A stretch of 42,928 nucleotides of DNA from an uncultured Alphaproteobacteria bacterium (GCA_903857685.1 CAIOFO010000147.1:1-42928); one strand, 5' to 3'. Counted from the first letter of the stretch, positions 7,195 through 16,457 are shown. Program-made: numbers and translations. Notes: generated by a model from the sequence alone, not told the origin.

Positions 7195-8579
7195 CCAGCT
7201 ACGATTATGATCTGTTCGTCATCGGCGGCGGCTCCGGCGGCGTGCGCGCCGCCCGCATGGCGGCGATGACCGGCGCTCGCGTGGCGCTGGCCGAGGAATA
7301 CCGCATGGGCGGCACCTGCGTCATTCGCGGCTGCGTTCCCAAGAAGCTCTTCGTTTATGCCAGCCAGTTTTCCGAAAATGTCATGGATTCCAAGGGCTAT
7401 GGCTGGGATTTCGGCGACGCCCGCTTCGATTGGCCGACCCTGATCGCCAACAAGGACAAGGAGATTGCCCGGTTGGAAGGCCTCTACACCAAGAATGTCC
7501 TGGCGGCGGGCGTCACAATCCTGCAGGACCGCGCCGTGTTCGAGGATGCCCATACGCTGCGGCTATTGAACAGCAACAAGACGGTGACGGCGGACAAGAT
7601 CCTCATCGCCACCGGCAACCGCCCCACCCGCGATATGGGCACGGTCCATGTCATTCCCGGCGGCGAGCTATGCATCACCTCGGATGAGGCCTTTCACCTG
7701 GAGAAATTGCCCAGGCGGATTCTCATCGCGGGCGGCGGCTATATCGCGCTCGAATTCGCCCATATCTTTCACGGGTTGGGCAGCCATGTTTCGCTGGTCT
7801 ATCGCGGCGACAAGCCGCTGCGCGGTTTCGACAATGACCTGCGCGATGCACTGGTGACCTCGATGCAGACGCGCGGGCTGGACGTTCTGCTGGGCTGCGA
7901 ATTCACCAAGGTGGAGAAGCGCGGGCAAAGCCTGCATGCTGAAACCAACAAGGGCGCCGTGATCGAATGCGACCAGATCATGCTGGCGATCGGCCGCATG
8001 CCCAACGCCATGGCGCTGCATGTCGAAAAGGCCGGCGTCGAGCTGGGCAAGAAAGGCGAAGTGAAGGTGGATGAATTCTCCCGCACCACAGCCGCCAACA
8101 TCTATGCCGTGGGCGATGTCACCGACCGGGTGCAGCTGACGCCCGTGGCGATCCATGAAGCGATGTGCTTTGTCGAAACCGCCTTCCGGAACAATCCCAC
8201 CAAACCGGACCACATGCATATTCCCAGCGCGGTCTTCACCACGCCGGAAATCGGCACGGTGGGATTGTCCGAGGAAAAGGCCCTGGCGATGGGCTTTTCC
8301 ATTGACGTCTACAAATCCAGTTTCCGCCCTTTGCTGCATACGCTGGGCGGCCGCGAAGTCCGCACCATGATGAAGCTGGTGGTGGATGCGAATACCGGCA
8401 AGGTGCTGGGCTGCCATATCTTCGGCGACCATGGCGCCGAGATCATCCAGGCGGTGGCCATTGCGGTGAAGATGGGCGCCACCAAGAAGGATTTCGACGA
8501 CACCATGGCGCTGCATCCCACCGCCGCCGAGGAACTGGTGACGATGCGGACGAAAAGCTATTCGAAAAATCCGGCCTGA
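7191..8579 (+). CDS. gor: Glutathione-disulfide reductase
   Basis: A 462-residue FAD-dependent disulfide reductase that regenerates reduced glutathione with NADPH. The FAD motif is IGGGSGGVRAA near the start. The redox pair is C43/C48 in GGTCVIRGCVPKK. The second nucleotide fold begins GGGYIALEFA (181-190). Arg205 and Arg211 in SLVYRGDKPLRGFD match the residues that bind the NADPH 2'-phosphate in known glutathione reductases. The dimer-interface ending HPTAAEELVTMR supplies the catalytic His/Glu (H442, E447). Together these favour Gor over lipoamide or mercuric reductase. Translation is coupled to rpiA by an ATGA overlap. Confidence 0.95.
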   Translation: MTSYDYDLFVIGGGSGGVRAARMAAMTGARVALAEEYRMGGTCVIRGCVPKKLFVYASQFSENVMDSKGYGWDFGDARFDWPTLIANKDKEIARLEGLYTKNVLAAGVTILQDRAVFEDAHTLRLLNSNKTVTADKILIATGNRPTRDMGTVHVIPGGELCITSDEAFHLEKLPRRILIAGGGYIALEFAHIFHGLGSHVSLVYRGDKPLRGFDNDLRDALVTSMQTRGLDVLLGCEFTKVEKRGQSLHAETNKGAVIECDQIMLAIGRMPNAMALHVEKAGVELGKKGEVKVDEFSRTTAANIYAVGDVTDRVQLTPVAIHEAMCFVETAFRNNPTKPDHMHIPSAVFTTPEIGTVGLSEEKALAMGFSIDVYKSSFRPLLHTLGGREVRTMMKLVVDANTGKVLGCHIFGDHGAEIIQAVAIAVKMGATKKDFDDTMALHPTAAEELVTMRTKSYSKNPA

Positions 8580-8582
8580 ACT

Positions 8583-9863
8583 TCAGACGCCTTCCTCGGA
8601 GATCTTGCGCCGGAACTGCGCGAAGATCGCCGCCAGCACGCAGCCCGCCACGATGCCGGTGGTCAGGTCGCGCAGCAGGGTCAGGCCGAAAGTGGCCAGC
8701 AGCACGATGGCGCTGGGCCAATTCTTCAGCAGGGCCAGGAATTCCCCCTTGTCCGCCATGTTCCAGCACACCACCACCAGCACGCCGGCCAGCGCCGCGA
8801 GCGGGATGAAGCTTGCCAGCGGCGCCGCCACCACCAGGAACAGCAGCACGAACAAAGCGTGCATCATGCCCGACAGCGGGCTGCTTGCGCCGGCGCGCAC
8901 ATTGGTGGCGGTGCGCGCGATGGTGCCGGTCACGGGAATGCCGCCGAACAGCGCCGAGGCGATATTGGCGATGCCCTGCGCCACCAGTTCCATGTTCGAG
9001 CGGTGGCGCCGGCCGGTCATGCTGTCGGCGACCTTGGCCGACAACAGGCTCTCCACCGCGCCCAGCAGGGTGAAGGAAAGCGCGGTCGGCAGGAGCTGCA
9101 GCACAAGCCCCAGCGTGACCGGCGGCAAGGCCGGCGCCGGCAAGCTGCGCGGCAGGTCGCCGAAGCGGCTGCCGATGGTGGCGACCGGCAAATGCAGCAG
9201 CCATGCCGCGATGGAAGCGGCAATCACGGCAAGCAGCATGCCGGGCCAGTTTGGCTTTACGCGCCGCTGCAGGAAAATAATCGCCACCACGGCGGCGGCA
9301 ATGCCAAACGCCGCCGGATTGAGGCTGGGAAGGGCGCCCGCCAGCACCACCAGCTTGGGCAGCAGCAGGCCAGGCTCGGCGGTGGTCAGCGTCAGTCCGC
9401 CCAGGTCCTTCAGCTGGCTTGCCAGGATGACGATGGCGATGCCGAACGTGAATCCCACCGTGACCGCGTGGGGGATGTGGCGGATCAGCGAGCCCAGCCG
9501 CGACAGGCCCAGAAAGGTCAGCATCACGCCGGAAAGCAGGACCGTCAGCAGCATTCCGGACAGGCCGAACTTGGCGACCGTGGCGGCGACCAGCACGATG
9601 AAGGCCCCCGCCGGTCCGCCGATCTGGTAACGGCTTCCGCCCAGGGCCGAGACCAGAAAGCCGCCGATGACGGCGGTATAAAGCCCGCGCTCCGGCGAAA
9701 CGCCGGAGGCAATGGCGAATGCCATGGAGAGGGGCAGGGCGACGATGGCCACGGTCAGCGCCGCCGGAAGATCCTTGCGGAATTGGGCAAGGTGGTAGCC
9801 TTCGCTGAGGGTGGTAATCAGCTTGGGACGGTAATAGGCGGCAGTACTGGTGCCATCAGGCAT
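8583..9863 (-). CDS. SulP-family inorganic anion transporter lacking a STAS domain
   Basis: An inner-membrane transporter of 426 residues with about ten to twelve hydrophobic helices. The N-terminal pattern (FRKDLPAALTVAIVALPLSMAFAIASG, then PERGLYTAVIGG and QIGGPAGAF) is characteristic of SulP permeases, which carry sulfate, bicarbonate or dicarboxylates. Most bacterial SulP proteins add a cytoplasmic STAS domain of ~100 residues. Here the chain ends shortly after the last helices (AIFAQFRRKISEEGV), so STAS is absent. I take the ATG at 9863 because GAGG sits five bases before it. The longer frame to 9914 has no such site and would run through a hairpin. The substrate is unknown. The gene is convergent with gor, leaving three bases between the stops. 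Confidence 0.85.
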   Translation of the reverse strand: MPDGTSTAAYYRPKLITTLSEGYHLAQFRKDLPAALTVAIVALPLSMAFAIASGVSPERGLYTAVIGGFLVSALGGSRYQIGGPAGAFIVLVAATVAKFGLSGMLLTVLLSGVMLTFLGLSRLGSLIRHIPHAVTVGFTFGIAIVILASQLKDLGGLTLTTAEPGLLLPKLVVLAGALPSLNPAAFGIAAAVVAIIFLQRRVKPNWPGMLLAVIAASIAAWLLHLPVATIGSRFGDLPRSLPAPALPPVTLGLVLQLLPTALSFTLLGAVESLLSAKVADSMTGRRHRSNMELVAQGIANIASALFGGIPVTGTIARTATNVRAGASSPLSGMMHALFVLLFLVVAAPLASFIPLAALAGVLVVVCWNMADKGEFLALLKNWPSAIVLLATFGLTLLRDLTTGIVAGCVLAAIFAQFRRKISEEGV

Positions 9864-9888
9864 GCGGACCTCGCGGAAAAGCGGAATT

Positions 9889-9904
9889 CCCGGCTTTTGC
9901 CGGG
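9889..9904 (-). other. Hairpin in the SulP leader
   Basis: CCCGGC and GCCGGG form a 6-bp stem around a TTTT loop (AAAA on the minus strand), 26 bases upstream of the preferred start at 9863. It is not followed by a U-tract, so it is not a normal terminator. It may be a leader structure or chance in a GC-rich region. Confidence 0.35.
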
Positions 9905-10075
9905 CCGGGAGCATTGGCTACCGCAAAGCATAGCCAGTCGCATTGATACGGCGCAATTCCGTCCAAGCCCTGCCCGGCCCGGCATTTCCCCGTTAACGCG
10001 CCATCCCCCCTTTGTCTGGTAAAAAGCAGGCGCTTCCCCTATATCCGGACCCATATTTCAAGGCAGGAGCAGACG

Positions 10076-11455
10076 GTGGCCCAGAGCTGGACCCCGCAAA
10101 GCTGGCAGGACAAGCCCATCCGTCAGGTCCCGGTCTATCCGGACCAGGCGGCGCTGGAAGCCGTGCTGGGCCGCCTGAGGACCCACCCGCCGCTGGTATT
10201 CGCGGGCGAGGCGCGCAACCTGATGACGGCGCTGGGCGAGGTGGCCAGGGGCAAGGCGTTCCTGCTCCAGGGCGGCGACTGCGCCGAAAGTTTCGCCGAA
10301 TTCCACCCCGACAATATCCGCGACATGTTCCGCGTGCTGCTGCAGATGGCGGTGGTGCTGACCTTTGCCGCCGGCGTGCCGGTGGTGAAAGTGGGCCGCA
10401 TCGCCGGCCAGTTCGCCAAGCCGCGCTCCGACGACACCGAAACCATCGGCGGCGTGACGCTGCCCTCCTATCGCGGCGACAATATCAACGGCAGCGAATT
10501 CACCGCCGAGGCGCGCATTCCCGATCCGCAGCGCCTGATCCAGGCCAATGCCCAGTCGGCGGGGACGCTGAACCTGCTGCGCGCCTTCGCGCAAGGCGGC
10601 TATGCCGACCTGCACAATGTCCACCGCTGGATGCTGGGCTTCATCGCGGACTCGCCGGCCGGCGAACAATATGAAGGTCTGGCGCAGCGTATTTCCGAAA
10701 CGCTCGAATTCATGGCGGCGTGCGGCATCACCTCGGACTCCGTGCCGCAATTGCGCGCCACCGATTTCTACACCAGCCACGAAGCGCTGCTGCTGTCCTA
10801 TGAACAGGCCATGACGCGGGTCGATTCCACCAGCGGCGACTGGTACGACACCTCGGCGCACATGCTGTGGATCGGCGACCGCACCCGCCAGCTCGACGGC
10901 GCCCATGTCGAATTCATGCGCGGCATCAAGAATCCCATCGGCCTGAAATGCGGCCCCTCCATCGGCGAGGACGAATTGCTGCGCCTCATCGCCGTGCTGA
11001 ACCCGCAGAATATTCCCGGCCGCCTCACCCTGATCGCCCGCTTCGGCGCCGACAAGATCGCCGAGAAGCTGCCGCCGCTGGTGCGGGCGGTGAAACGCGA
11101 GGGCGCCCAAATCGTCTGGTCGTCCGATCCCATGCACGGCAACACCATCAAGCTGAAATCGGGCTACAAGACCCGACCGGTGGACCGCATCCTGGAAGAA
11201 GTGAAGAGCTTTTTCGCCATTCACCGCGCCGAAGGCACCCATGCCGGCGGCGTGCATCTGGAGATGACGGGACAGGACGTCACCGAATGCCTGGGGGGCG
11301 CGCAGGCGATCAAGGAGCTGGATCTGGCCGAGCGCTACCAGACGGCCTGCGATCCGCGCCTCAATGCCAGCCAGGCGCTGGAACTGGCGTTCCTGATTGC
11401 CCAGGGCATCCGCGACGAGCGCATGAAGGATGCAGCCCTGGCCGCGTCGGCATAA
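10076..11455 (+). CDS. aroG: Class II 3-deoxy-7-phosphoheptulonate (DAHP) synthase
   Basis: Condenses phosphoenolpyruvate with erythrose-4-phosphate in the first step of the shikimate pathway for aromatic amino acids. The 459-residue chain has the class II (plant and actinobacterial type) pattern, not the AroFGH type: a start like [20 protein letters not shown], then [11 protein letters not shown] with metal-ligand Cys69, [22 protein letters not shown], and later [29 protein letters not shown] and [12 protein letters not shown]. The start is GTG at 10076, chosen because GGAG lies 8 bases upstream and the family N-terminus follows at once. Class II enzymes are common in alphaproteobacteria. 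The next gene begins 18 bases after the stop and may be co-transcribed. Confidence 0.95.
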   Translation: MAQSWTPQSWQDKPIRQVPVYPDQAALEAVLGRLRTHPPLVFAGEARNLMTALGEVARGKAFLLQGGDCAESFAEFHPDNIRDMFRVLLQMAVVLTFAAGVPVVKVGRIAGQFAKPRSDDTETIGGVTLPSYRGDNINGSEFTAEARIPDPQRLIQANAQSAGTLNLLRAFAQGGYADLHNVHRWMLGFIADSPAGEQYEGLAQRISETLEFMAACGITSDSVPQLRATDFYTSHEALLLSYEQAMTRVDSTSGDWYDTSAHMLWIGDRTRQLDGAHVEFMRGIKNPIGLKCGPSIGEDELLRLIAVLNPQNIPGRLTLIARFGADKIAEKLPPLVRAVKREGAQIVWSSDPMHGNTIKLKSGYKTRPVDRILEEVKSFFAIHRAEGTHAGGVHLEMTGQDVTECLGGAQAIKELDLAERYQTACDPRLNASQALELAFLIAQGIRDERMKDAALAASA

Positions 11456-11473
11456 GGCGCGGGCAATCAGACA

Positions 11474-12238
11474 ATGGGCTTTGCAAGACTGTTGGCAAAA
11501 AGCTGGGTGGTGTTTTGCCTTGTCGCGGGCGCCCATGCCCTGCGCATCCAGCTGAGCAGCGGCGTGCCGCTGGCAGCATCGGCTTTCACCGTCGGCATCT
11601 GCGTTGTGCTGTTCACGGCCATGGGCCTGCTGTTCGCCGGCGGTTTCGGCGCGGCGGGAAGCCCGCCGGGCACGCCGCTGATCGCCCGGCTGAAAACGGC
11701 GCATTTCATTCCCGGCTTCAATGAAATCATCTTCGTGGTTTTCCTGATCCTCAGTTTCGTCAACCAGGTGGTGTTCGCCCCTATGTCGTCGGACGGGGGA
11801 GCCATCGGCACGGGCGCCACCGGCGCGCTGGAATCGGCGATGTATTTCGCGGTGCCGGGGCAGCGGGCGCTGGTCTATTCCCTGGCGGTTTGCAGCATGG
11901 ATGGCGGGCGGGTGTTCGCGGCGGCCTTCACCTGGCTGCTCGCCATCATCTATCTGGGTTCGGCGGTGTCGCGCCTGAAACTGACCGCGGGCATCATGCG
12001 GCTGGAACGGGCCAAGCGGCCGGAGATATTGGGCCCGACCCTGCGCGCCTTCCTTTTGGGCATTGTCGCGGTGGTGGGCATCCAGTTCCTCTTTGTCGGC
12101 TCCTCCTATCCCTGGTTCCAGTGCAGCGCCTATACCGATATTACGGGCGCCCTGCTGATCGGGCTTTTCCCCCTGATGCTGGCCTATCTGATCGTGGCGG
12201 CTCTGGCTTCGCTGATGGCGGCATCTCCGGAAATCTGA
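11474..12238 (+). CDS. Unknown integral membrane protein, about six helices
   Basis: I do not recognise this 254-residue protein. Hydrophobic segments near residues 8-24, 36-57, 83-102, 146-165, 193-211 and 226-249 suggest six transmembrane helices. The polar stretch at about 102-143 (SSDGGAIGTGATG and AVCSMDGGRVFA) and the basic loop at 165-190 (RLKLTAGIMRLERAKRPE) lie between helices. Two Cys residues (C138 in the central loop and C217 near the last helix) stand out. It follows the DAHP synthase by 18 bases in the same direction, but nothing links it to aromatic synthesis. Codon use matches its neighbours. After it comes an AT-rich gap, a change from the surrounding GC-rich DNA. Confidence 0.75.
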   Translation: MGFARLLAKSWVVFCLVAGAHALRIQLSSGVPLAASAFTVGICVVLFTAMGLLFAGGFGAAGSPPGTPLIARLKTAHFIPGFNEIIFVVFLILSFVNQVVFAPMSSDGGAIGTGATGALESAMYFAVPGQRALVYSLAVCSMDGGRVFAAAFTWLLAIIYLGSAVSRLKLTAGIMRLERAKRPEILGPTLRAFLLGIVAVVGIQFLFVGSSYPWFQCSAYTDITGALLIGLFPLMLAYLIVAALASLMAASPEI

Positions 12239-12284
12239 ACTATTTCAATTATTTAATCATATTTGTAACACACCGAAATATCTT

Positions 12285-12347
12285 ATGAGTAGTGCTTTGC
12301 TGCACTGCGGTCCCTTATGGCATCCGGATTTTCGCCAAGGGGCCTGA
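12285..12347 (+). CDS. Possible 20-residue leader peptide
   Basis: ATG at 12285 opens a 20-codon frame (MSSALLHCGPLWHPDFRQGA) whose TGA at 12345-12347 ends one base before the proposed TTG start of the oxidoreductase. It follows an AT-rich tract at 12239-12284 that could hold a promoter. There is no clear ribosome site, and the peptide resembles no known leader. The arrangement would allow re-initiation coupling. It is weakly supported. Confidence 0.22.
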   Translation: MSSALLHCGPLWHPDFRQGA

Positions 12348-12348
12348 T

Positions 12349-13323
12349 TTGTTTTTACGCCGCCGCGTTCCGGAAAAAGGCCCCCTGAAAGCCGCCGTTA
12401 TCGGGGCTGGCGCCTTTGGCCGCCACCATTCCACCAAATACCGCGCCCTGGCCGAAGCCGGCCAGAATGTCGAGCTTTTCGCCATTGCCGATCCCAGCGC
12501 CGATGTGCGCCGCGCCGCCCCGCCGGGCGTGCTGGCGGTCGCCGACTGGCGGGAACTGCTGGGCAAGGTGGACCTTGTCAGCATCTGCTCGCCCGCCGTC
12601 ACCCATGCCGAGATCGTCCGCGCCTTCCTCAATGCCGGCGCCCATGTGCTGGTGGAAAAGCCCATCGCCACCACCATCGAGGAAGCCAATGATCTGGTGG
12701 CGCTGGCCGCCAAGACCGGGCTGGTTCTGACCGTCGGCCATCAGGAGCGGTTTGTCTTCGCCCGCACCGGGCTGCTCGACCAGGCCGAAACCCCGCTGGA
12801 AATCCAATGCTGGCGCCGCGGTCCCTGGACCGGGCGCGGCGATGACGTCAGCGCCGTGCTGGACCTGATGATCCACGATCTCGACCTGGTGCATACGCTG
12901 GTGGACAGCCCGGCGCTGGATGTCCAGGCCCGCGGCATCACCCAATATGGTCCGCATGCGGATGAAGTCTCCGCCATCCTCACCTTCGCCAACGGCACCG
13001 TGGCGCGGCTGGACACCAGCCGCATCGCCGAAACCCGCAAGCGGGGCCTGCGCGCCGTCTATGCCGATGGCGTGATCGAGATCGATTTCCTCACCCGCGC
13101 CGTCACCAATACCACGCCCCGCCCCCTGGCGGCGCTGGAAATGGGCGATCCGCTGGGCGAATCCGTGGCCAGCTTCGTCACCGCCGTCGCGGGCGGCGCG
13201 GCCCCGCTGGTGCTGGCCGAACAGGCCCGCCTGGCGCTCGCCACCGCCATCCGTATCGACGAGGCGGTGGAAGCCGCCATGCCGGCCGTCAGGCCCGCAG
13301 CCCACGGCCGCGCCGTCGCTTAA
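12349..13323 (+). CDS. Gfo/Idh/MocA-family NAD(P)-dependent oxidoreductase
   Basis: A soluble sugar-type dehydrogenase of about 324 residues. The N-terminal Rossmann fold has AAVIGAGAFGRHH (near 15-27), the middle carries VEKPIATT with the catalytic Lys near 104, and the C-terminal alpha/beta domain has LMIHDLDLVH with the second catalytic His near 176. The segment VGHQERF resembles that of UDP-GlcNAc 3-dehydrogenases (GnnA type) used for amide-linked lipid A, but no aminotransferase partner is nearby, so the substrate stays open. The start is uncertain. The frame is open from GTG 12292. I chose TTG 12349 because AAGGGG lies seven bases upstream and the stop of a small upstream frame abuts it. 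CTG or GTG starts are possible. Confidence 0.82.
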   Translation: MFLRRRVPEKGPLKAAVIGAGAFGRHHSTKYRALAEAGQNVELFAIADPSADVRRAAPPGVLAVADWRELLGKVDLVSICSPAVTHAEIVRAFLNAGAHVLVEKPIATTIEEANDLVALAAKTGLVLTVGHQERFVFARTGLLDQAETPLEIQCWRRGPWTGRGDDVSAVLDLMIHDLDLVHTLVDSPALDVQARGITQYGPHADEVSAILTFANGTVARLDTSRIAETRKRGLRAVYADGVIEIDFLTRAVTNTTPRPLAALEMGDPLGESVASFVTAVAGGAAPLVLAEQARLALATAIRIDEAVEAAMPAVRPAAHGRAVA

Positions 13324-13362
13324 GCGGTACTTTTTCCACTTCAAATCCTATAAACCACCGCA

Positions 13363-15024
13363 ATGACGGACCGTCTTCGCATTGCCCTGGCGCAGCTCAA
13401 TCCCGTGATGGGCGATATCGCGGGCAATTTGGCGCGCGCCCGCAAGGCGCACGGCGAAGCGGCAAAGCTGGGCGCCGACCTTGTGCTGTTCTCCGAACTT
13501 TTCATCACCGGCTATCCGCCGGAAGATCTGGTGCTGAAACCGGCGCTGCAGGCCGATGCCCGCGCCGCCGTGGAGGCGCTGGCGGGCGATACCGCCGGCG
13601 CTCCCGCCATCCTGATCGGCATGCCGCTGGCCGAGCGCGGCAAGCTGTTCAATGCCGTGCTGCTGCTGGAAGGCGGGCGGATCGCGGGCGCGACCCGCAA
13701 GGTGGACCTGCCCAATTACGGCGTGTTCGACGAAAAGCGCGTCTTTGCGGCGGGCCCGATCCCCGCGCCCTTCAGCATCAAGGGCGTCCGGATCGGCGTG
13801 CCGGTGTGCGAGGATATCTGGACCGACGCGGTGACGCGCCAGCTGGCGGAAGCCGGCGCCGAAATATTGGTGGTGCCCAACGGCTCGCCCTTCGAGGCCG
13901 GCAAGGAAGATGTGCGGCTGGAACTGGCCGCTGCCCGCGTGAAGGAAACCGGCCTGCCCCTCATTTATCTCAACCAGGTCGGCGGCCAGGACGAACTGGT
14001 GTTCGACGGCGCCAGTTTTGTCCTGAACGGCGACGGCAAACTCGCGGCCAGCCTGCCGGGCTGGCGCGAGGCGCTGGTGATCACCGACTGGTCGCGCGAT
14101 GGCAATGGCAAATGGGTCTGCGCGCCGGGCGAAATTGCGGCCGGCGAAATCCGCGCCGGCCAAGTTTATCACGCCATGATGCTGGGCCTGCGCGATTATG
14201 TGAACAAGAACCGCTTTCCCGGCGTGGTGCTGGGCCTGTCCGGCGGCATCGATTCCGCGCTGTCGGCGGCGGTGGCGGTGGATGCGCTGGGCGCATCCCG
14301 CGTGCGCTGCGTGATGCTGCCGTCGCGCTACACGTCTCGCACAAGCCTGGAAGATGCCGATGCCTGCGCCCTGGCGCTGGGCACGCCCTACGAGACCATC
14401 GAGATCGAGCGCGTCGTGGCGGCGATGGGCGAAACGCTGGCGCCCGCCTTTGCCGGCACGACAGCCGACACCACCGAGGAAAACATCCAGTCGCGGCTGC
14501 GCGGCGTCATCCTGATGGCGCTGTCCAACAAGTTCGGCCCCATGGTGCTGACCACCGGCAACAAGAGCGAGATGAGCGTGGGCTATGCCACCCTCTATGG
14601 CGATATGTGCGGCGGCTATAATGTGCTGAAGGATATCTACAAGACCGAGGTGTTCGCCCTGGCGCGCTGGCGCAACGAATTCTCGCCCCAAGGGGCGCTG
14701 GGCCCGGCCGGCCGCGTCATCCCCGAGCGCATTATCGAAAAGCCGCCCAGCGCCGAACTGAAACCGGACCAGACCGACCAGGATTCCCTGCCGCCTTACG
14801 ATATCCTGGACGGCATCCTGGAATGCCTGGTCGAGCACGAGATGAGCTTTGCCGACACGGTGGTGCGCGGTTTCGAACCCGCCACCGTCAAGCGCATCGA
14901 GCAGCTACTCTATGTCTCGGAATATAAGCGCCGCCAGGCGCCGCCCGGGGTCAAGATTTCGGCGCGCAATTTCGGCCGCGACCGGCGTTATCCCATCACC
15001 AACGCCTTCCGGGACGCGCGATAA
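13363..15024 (+). CDS. nadE: Glutamine-dependent NAD+ synthetase
   Basis: Amidates deamido-NAD+ to NAD+, the last step of NAD synthesis, using glutamine as ammonia donor. It has two domains in 553 residues. The N-terminal nitrilase-type glutaminase has the triad E45 (FSELF), K113 (TRKVDLPNYG) and C149 (PVCEDIW). The C-terminal synthetase has the PP-loop LSGGIDSAL (292-300) and TTGNKSEMSVGYATLYGDM. Length and order match alphaproteobacterial NadE. Its stop shares TAATG with the gltX start, so the two are coupled. The nadE-gltX pair is frequent in this class of bacteria. Confidence 0.97.
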   Translation: MTDRLRIALAQLNPVMGDIAGNLARARKAHGEAAKLGADLVLFSELFITGYPPEDLVLKPALQADARAAVEALAGDTAGAPAILIGMPLAERGKLFNAVLLLEGGRIAGATRKVDLPNYGVFDEKRVFAAGPIPAPFSIKGVRIGVPVCEDIWTDAVTRQLAEAGAEILVVPNGSPFEAGKEDVRLELAAARVKETGLPLIYLNQVGGQDELVFDGASFVLNGDGKLAASLPGWREALVITDWSRDGNGKWVCAPGEIAAGEIRAGQVYHAMMLGLRDYVNKNRFPGVVLGLSGGIDSALSAAVAVDALGASRVRCVMLPSRYTSRTSLEDADACALALGTPYETIEIERVVAAMGETLAPAFAGTTADTTEENIQSRLRGVILMALSNKFGPMVLTTGNKSEMSVGYATLYGDMCGGYNVLKDIYKTEVFALARWRNEFSPQGALGPAGRVIPERIIEKPPSAELKPDQTDQDSLPPYDILDGILECLVEHEMSFADTVVRGFEPATVKRIEQLLYVSEYKRRQAPPGVKISARNFGRDRRYPITNAFRDAR

Positions 15025-16349
15025 TGGAAAAAGTCATCGTCCGCTTTGCGCCATCGCCCACCGGCTTGCTGCATGTCGGCAATGCCCGCACCGCGCTTTT
15101 GAATTATCTCTTCGCCCGCAAGCTGGGTGGCAAGTTCCTGCTGCGCATCGACGATACCGATGCGGCGCGTTCCACCAGGGAATTCGAGGACGCCATCTAC
15201 CGCGACCTGGACTGGCTGGGCCTGCGCCACGATCTTACCGACCGCCAGTTCGGCCGCCTCAAAATCTATTCCACCGCTTTCTATCGCCTGCAGGCCGCCG
15301 GCCGGGTCTATCCCTGTTACGAGACCGAAGCCGAGCTGGAACGCCAGCGCGCGCTGCTCAAGCTGCGCAAGCTGCCGCCGATCTATGAGCGCGGCGCTCT
15401 CAAGCTGACCGAGGTGGAGCGCGCTGCTTTCGAGGCGGAAGGCCGCACGCCCCATTGGCGCTTCAAGCTGTCGCGTCAGAAAGTGCGCTGGACCGATCTG
15501 GTGCGCGGGCCGGTGGAGATCGACACCGCCACCATGTCCGATCCGGTGCTGGTGCGTGCCGACGGCGCCTTTCTCTACACGCTGCCGTCGGTGGCCGACG
15601 ATATTGATTTTGCCATCAGCCATGTGGTGCGCGGCGAAGACCATGTCACCAACACGGCGGCGCAGATCGAGATCTTCCAGGCGCTGGACGCCACGGTACC
15701 CGAATTCGCGCATTTTCCGCTGCTGGTGGGGGCGGGCGGCGAGGCGCTGTCCAAGCGGCTGGGCTCGCTGTCGCTGGCCGAACTGCGCGATGGCGGCATG
15801 GAGCCGCTGGCGGTTGCCGCCTATCTCGCCAAGATCGGCACCTCCGACGCGATCGAGCCGCGCCTGTCATTGGATGAACTGGCGCTGGAATTCGATTTTG
15901 CAAAAATCGGCCGGGCGCCCGCCCATTTCGATCCCGAGGAACTGGCGGCGCTGAACGCCAAAACCCTGCACCAGATGCCTTATGCGATGGTCGCTGGGCG
16001 GGTGAATATTCCCGAAGCCTTGTGGGAAGCGATCAAGCCCAACCTCACAAAATTGTCCGATGCCGAAACTTTGGCCCAGCTGGTGACCGGCCCGGTAACG
16101 CCGGTGATCGAGGACGCCGGCCTGACGGCAAAGGCCGCCGCCTTGCTGCCGCCGGAACCCTGGACCGAAGAGACCTGGGGGCTCTGGACCAAGGCCATTT
16201 CCGCCGAAACTGGGGCCAAGGGCCGGGGGCTTTTTCACCCCCTGCGGCTGGCCCTGACCAGTCGGGGCGATGGACCGGAACTCAAAAAACTGTTACCCCT
16301 GATCGGGCGGGCCAAGGCTCTGGCCCGGTTGGAAGGAAAAACCGCGTGA
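15024..16349 (+). CDS. gltX: Glutamyl-tRNA synthetase (short, second type)
   Basis: Class I aminoacyl-tRNA synthetase that charges glutamate. The nucleotide motif is SPTGLLHVGNAR, with HVGN at 17-20 (HIGH motif) and a KMSKS equivalent of ALSKRLG near 241-247. The chain has 441 residues and a short C-terminal anticodon domain, typical of the second GluRS (GltX2) found beside nadE in many alphaproteobacteria. In several species such paralogues charge tRNA-Gln with Glu for later amidation by GatCAB. Whether this copy does so cannot be read here. It is coupled to nadE by TAATG. A palindromic hairpin and ~108 bases separate it from cysS. Confidence 0.95.
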   Translation: MEKVIVRFAPSPTGLLHVGNARTALLNYLFARKLGGKFLLRIDDTDAARSTREFEDAIYRDLDWLGLRHDLTDRQFGRLKIYSTAFYRLQAAGRVYPCYETEAELERQRALLKLRKLPPIYERGALKLTEVERAAFEAEGRTPHWRFKLSRQKVRWTDLVRGPVEIDTATMSDPVLVRADGAFLYTLPSVADDIDFAISHVVRGEDHVTNTAAQIEIFQALDATVPEFAHFPLLVGAGGEALSKRLGSLSLAELRDGGMEPLAVAAYLAKIGTSDAIEPRLSLDELALEFDFAKIGRAPAHFDPEELAALNAKTLHQMPYAMVAGRVNIPEALWEAIKPNLTKLSDAETLAQLVTGPVTPVIEDAGLTAKAAALLPPEPWTEETWGLWTKAISAETGAKGRGLFHPLRLALTSRGDGPELKKLLPLIGRAKALARLEGKTA

Positions 16350-16379
16350 CGTCTTTTATCGTCATTATCCGGATTTCGA

Positions 16380-16399
16380 TTTGCAGCTAACGCTGCAAA
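16380..16399 (+). other. Intergenic hairpin between gltX and cysS
   Basis: TTTGCAGC and GCTGCAAA make a perfect 8-bp stem around loop TAAC, 30 bases after the gltX stop. No U-run follows on either strand, so it is at best a weak or Rho-assisted terminator, a processing site, or part of the cysS leader. Confidence 0.45.
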
Positions 16400-16457
16400 A
16401 CCCCTTCTGCTCGCCCCCATTATTTGCCACCTTCCCGCCGCCTTCCGGTGATTTTCC

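Noticed and set aside
10012-10045. TTGTCT ... TATATC as promoter for the DAHP synthase
   Set aside because: The spacer is 22 bases, too long for a sigma-70 promoter.
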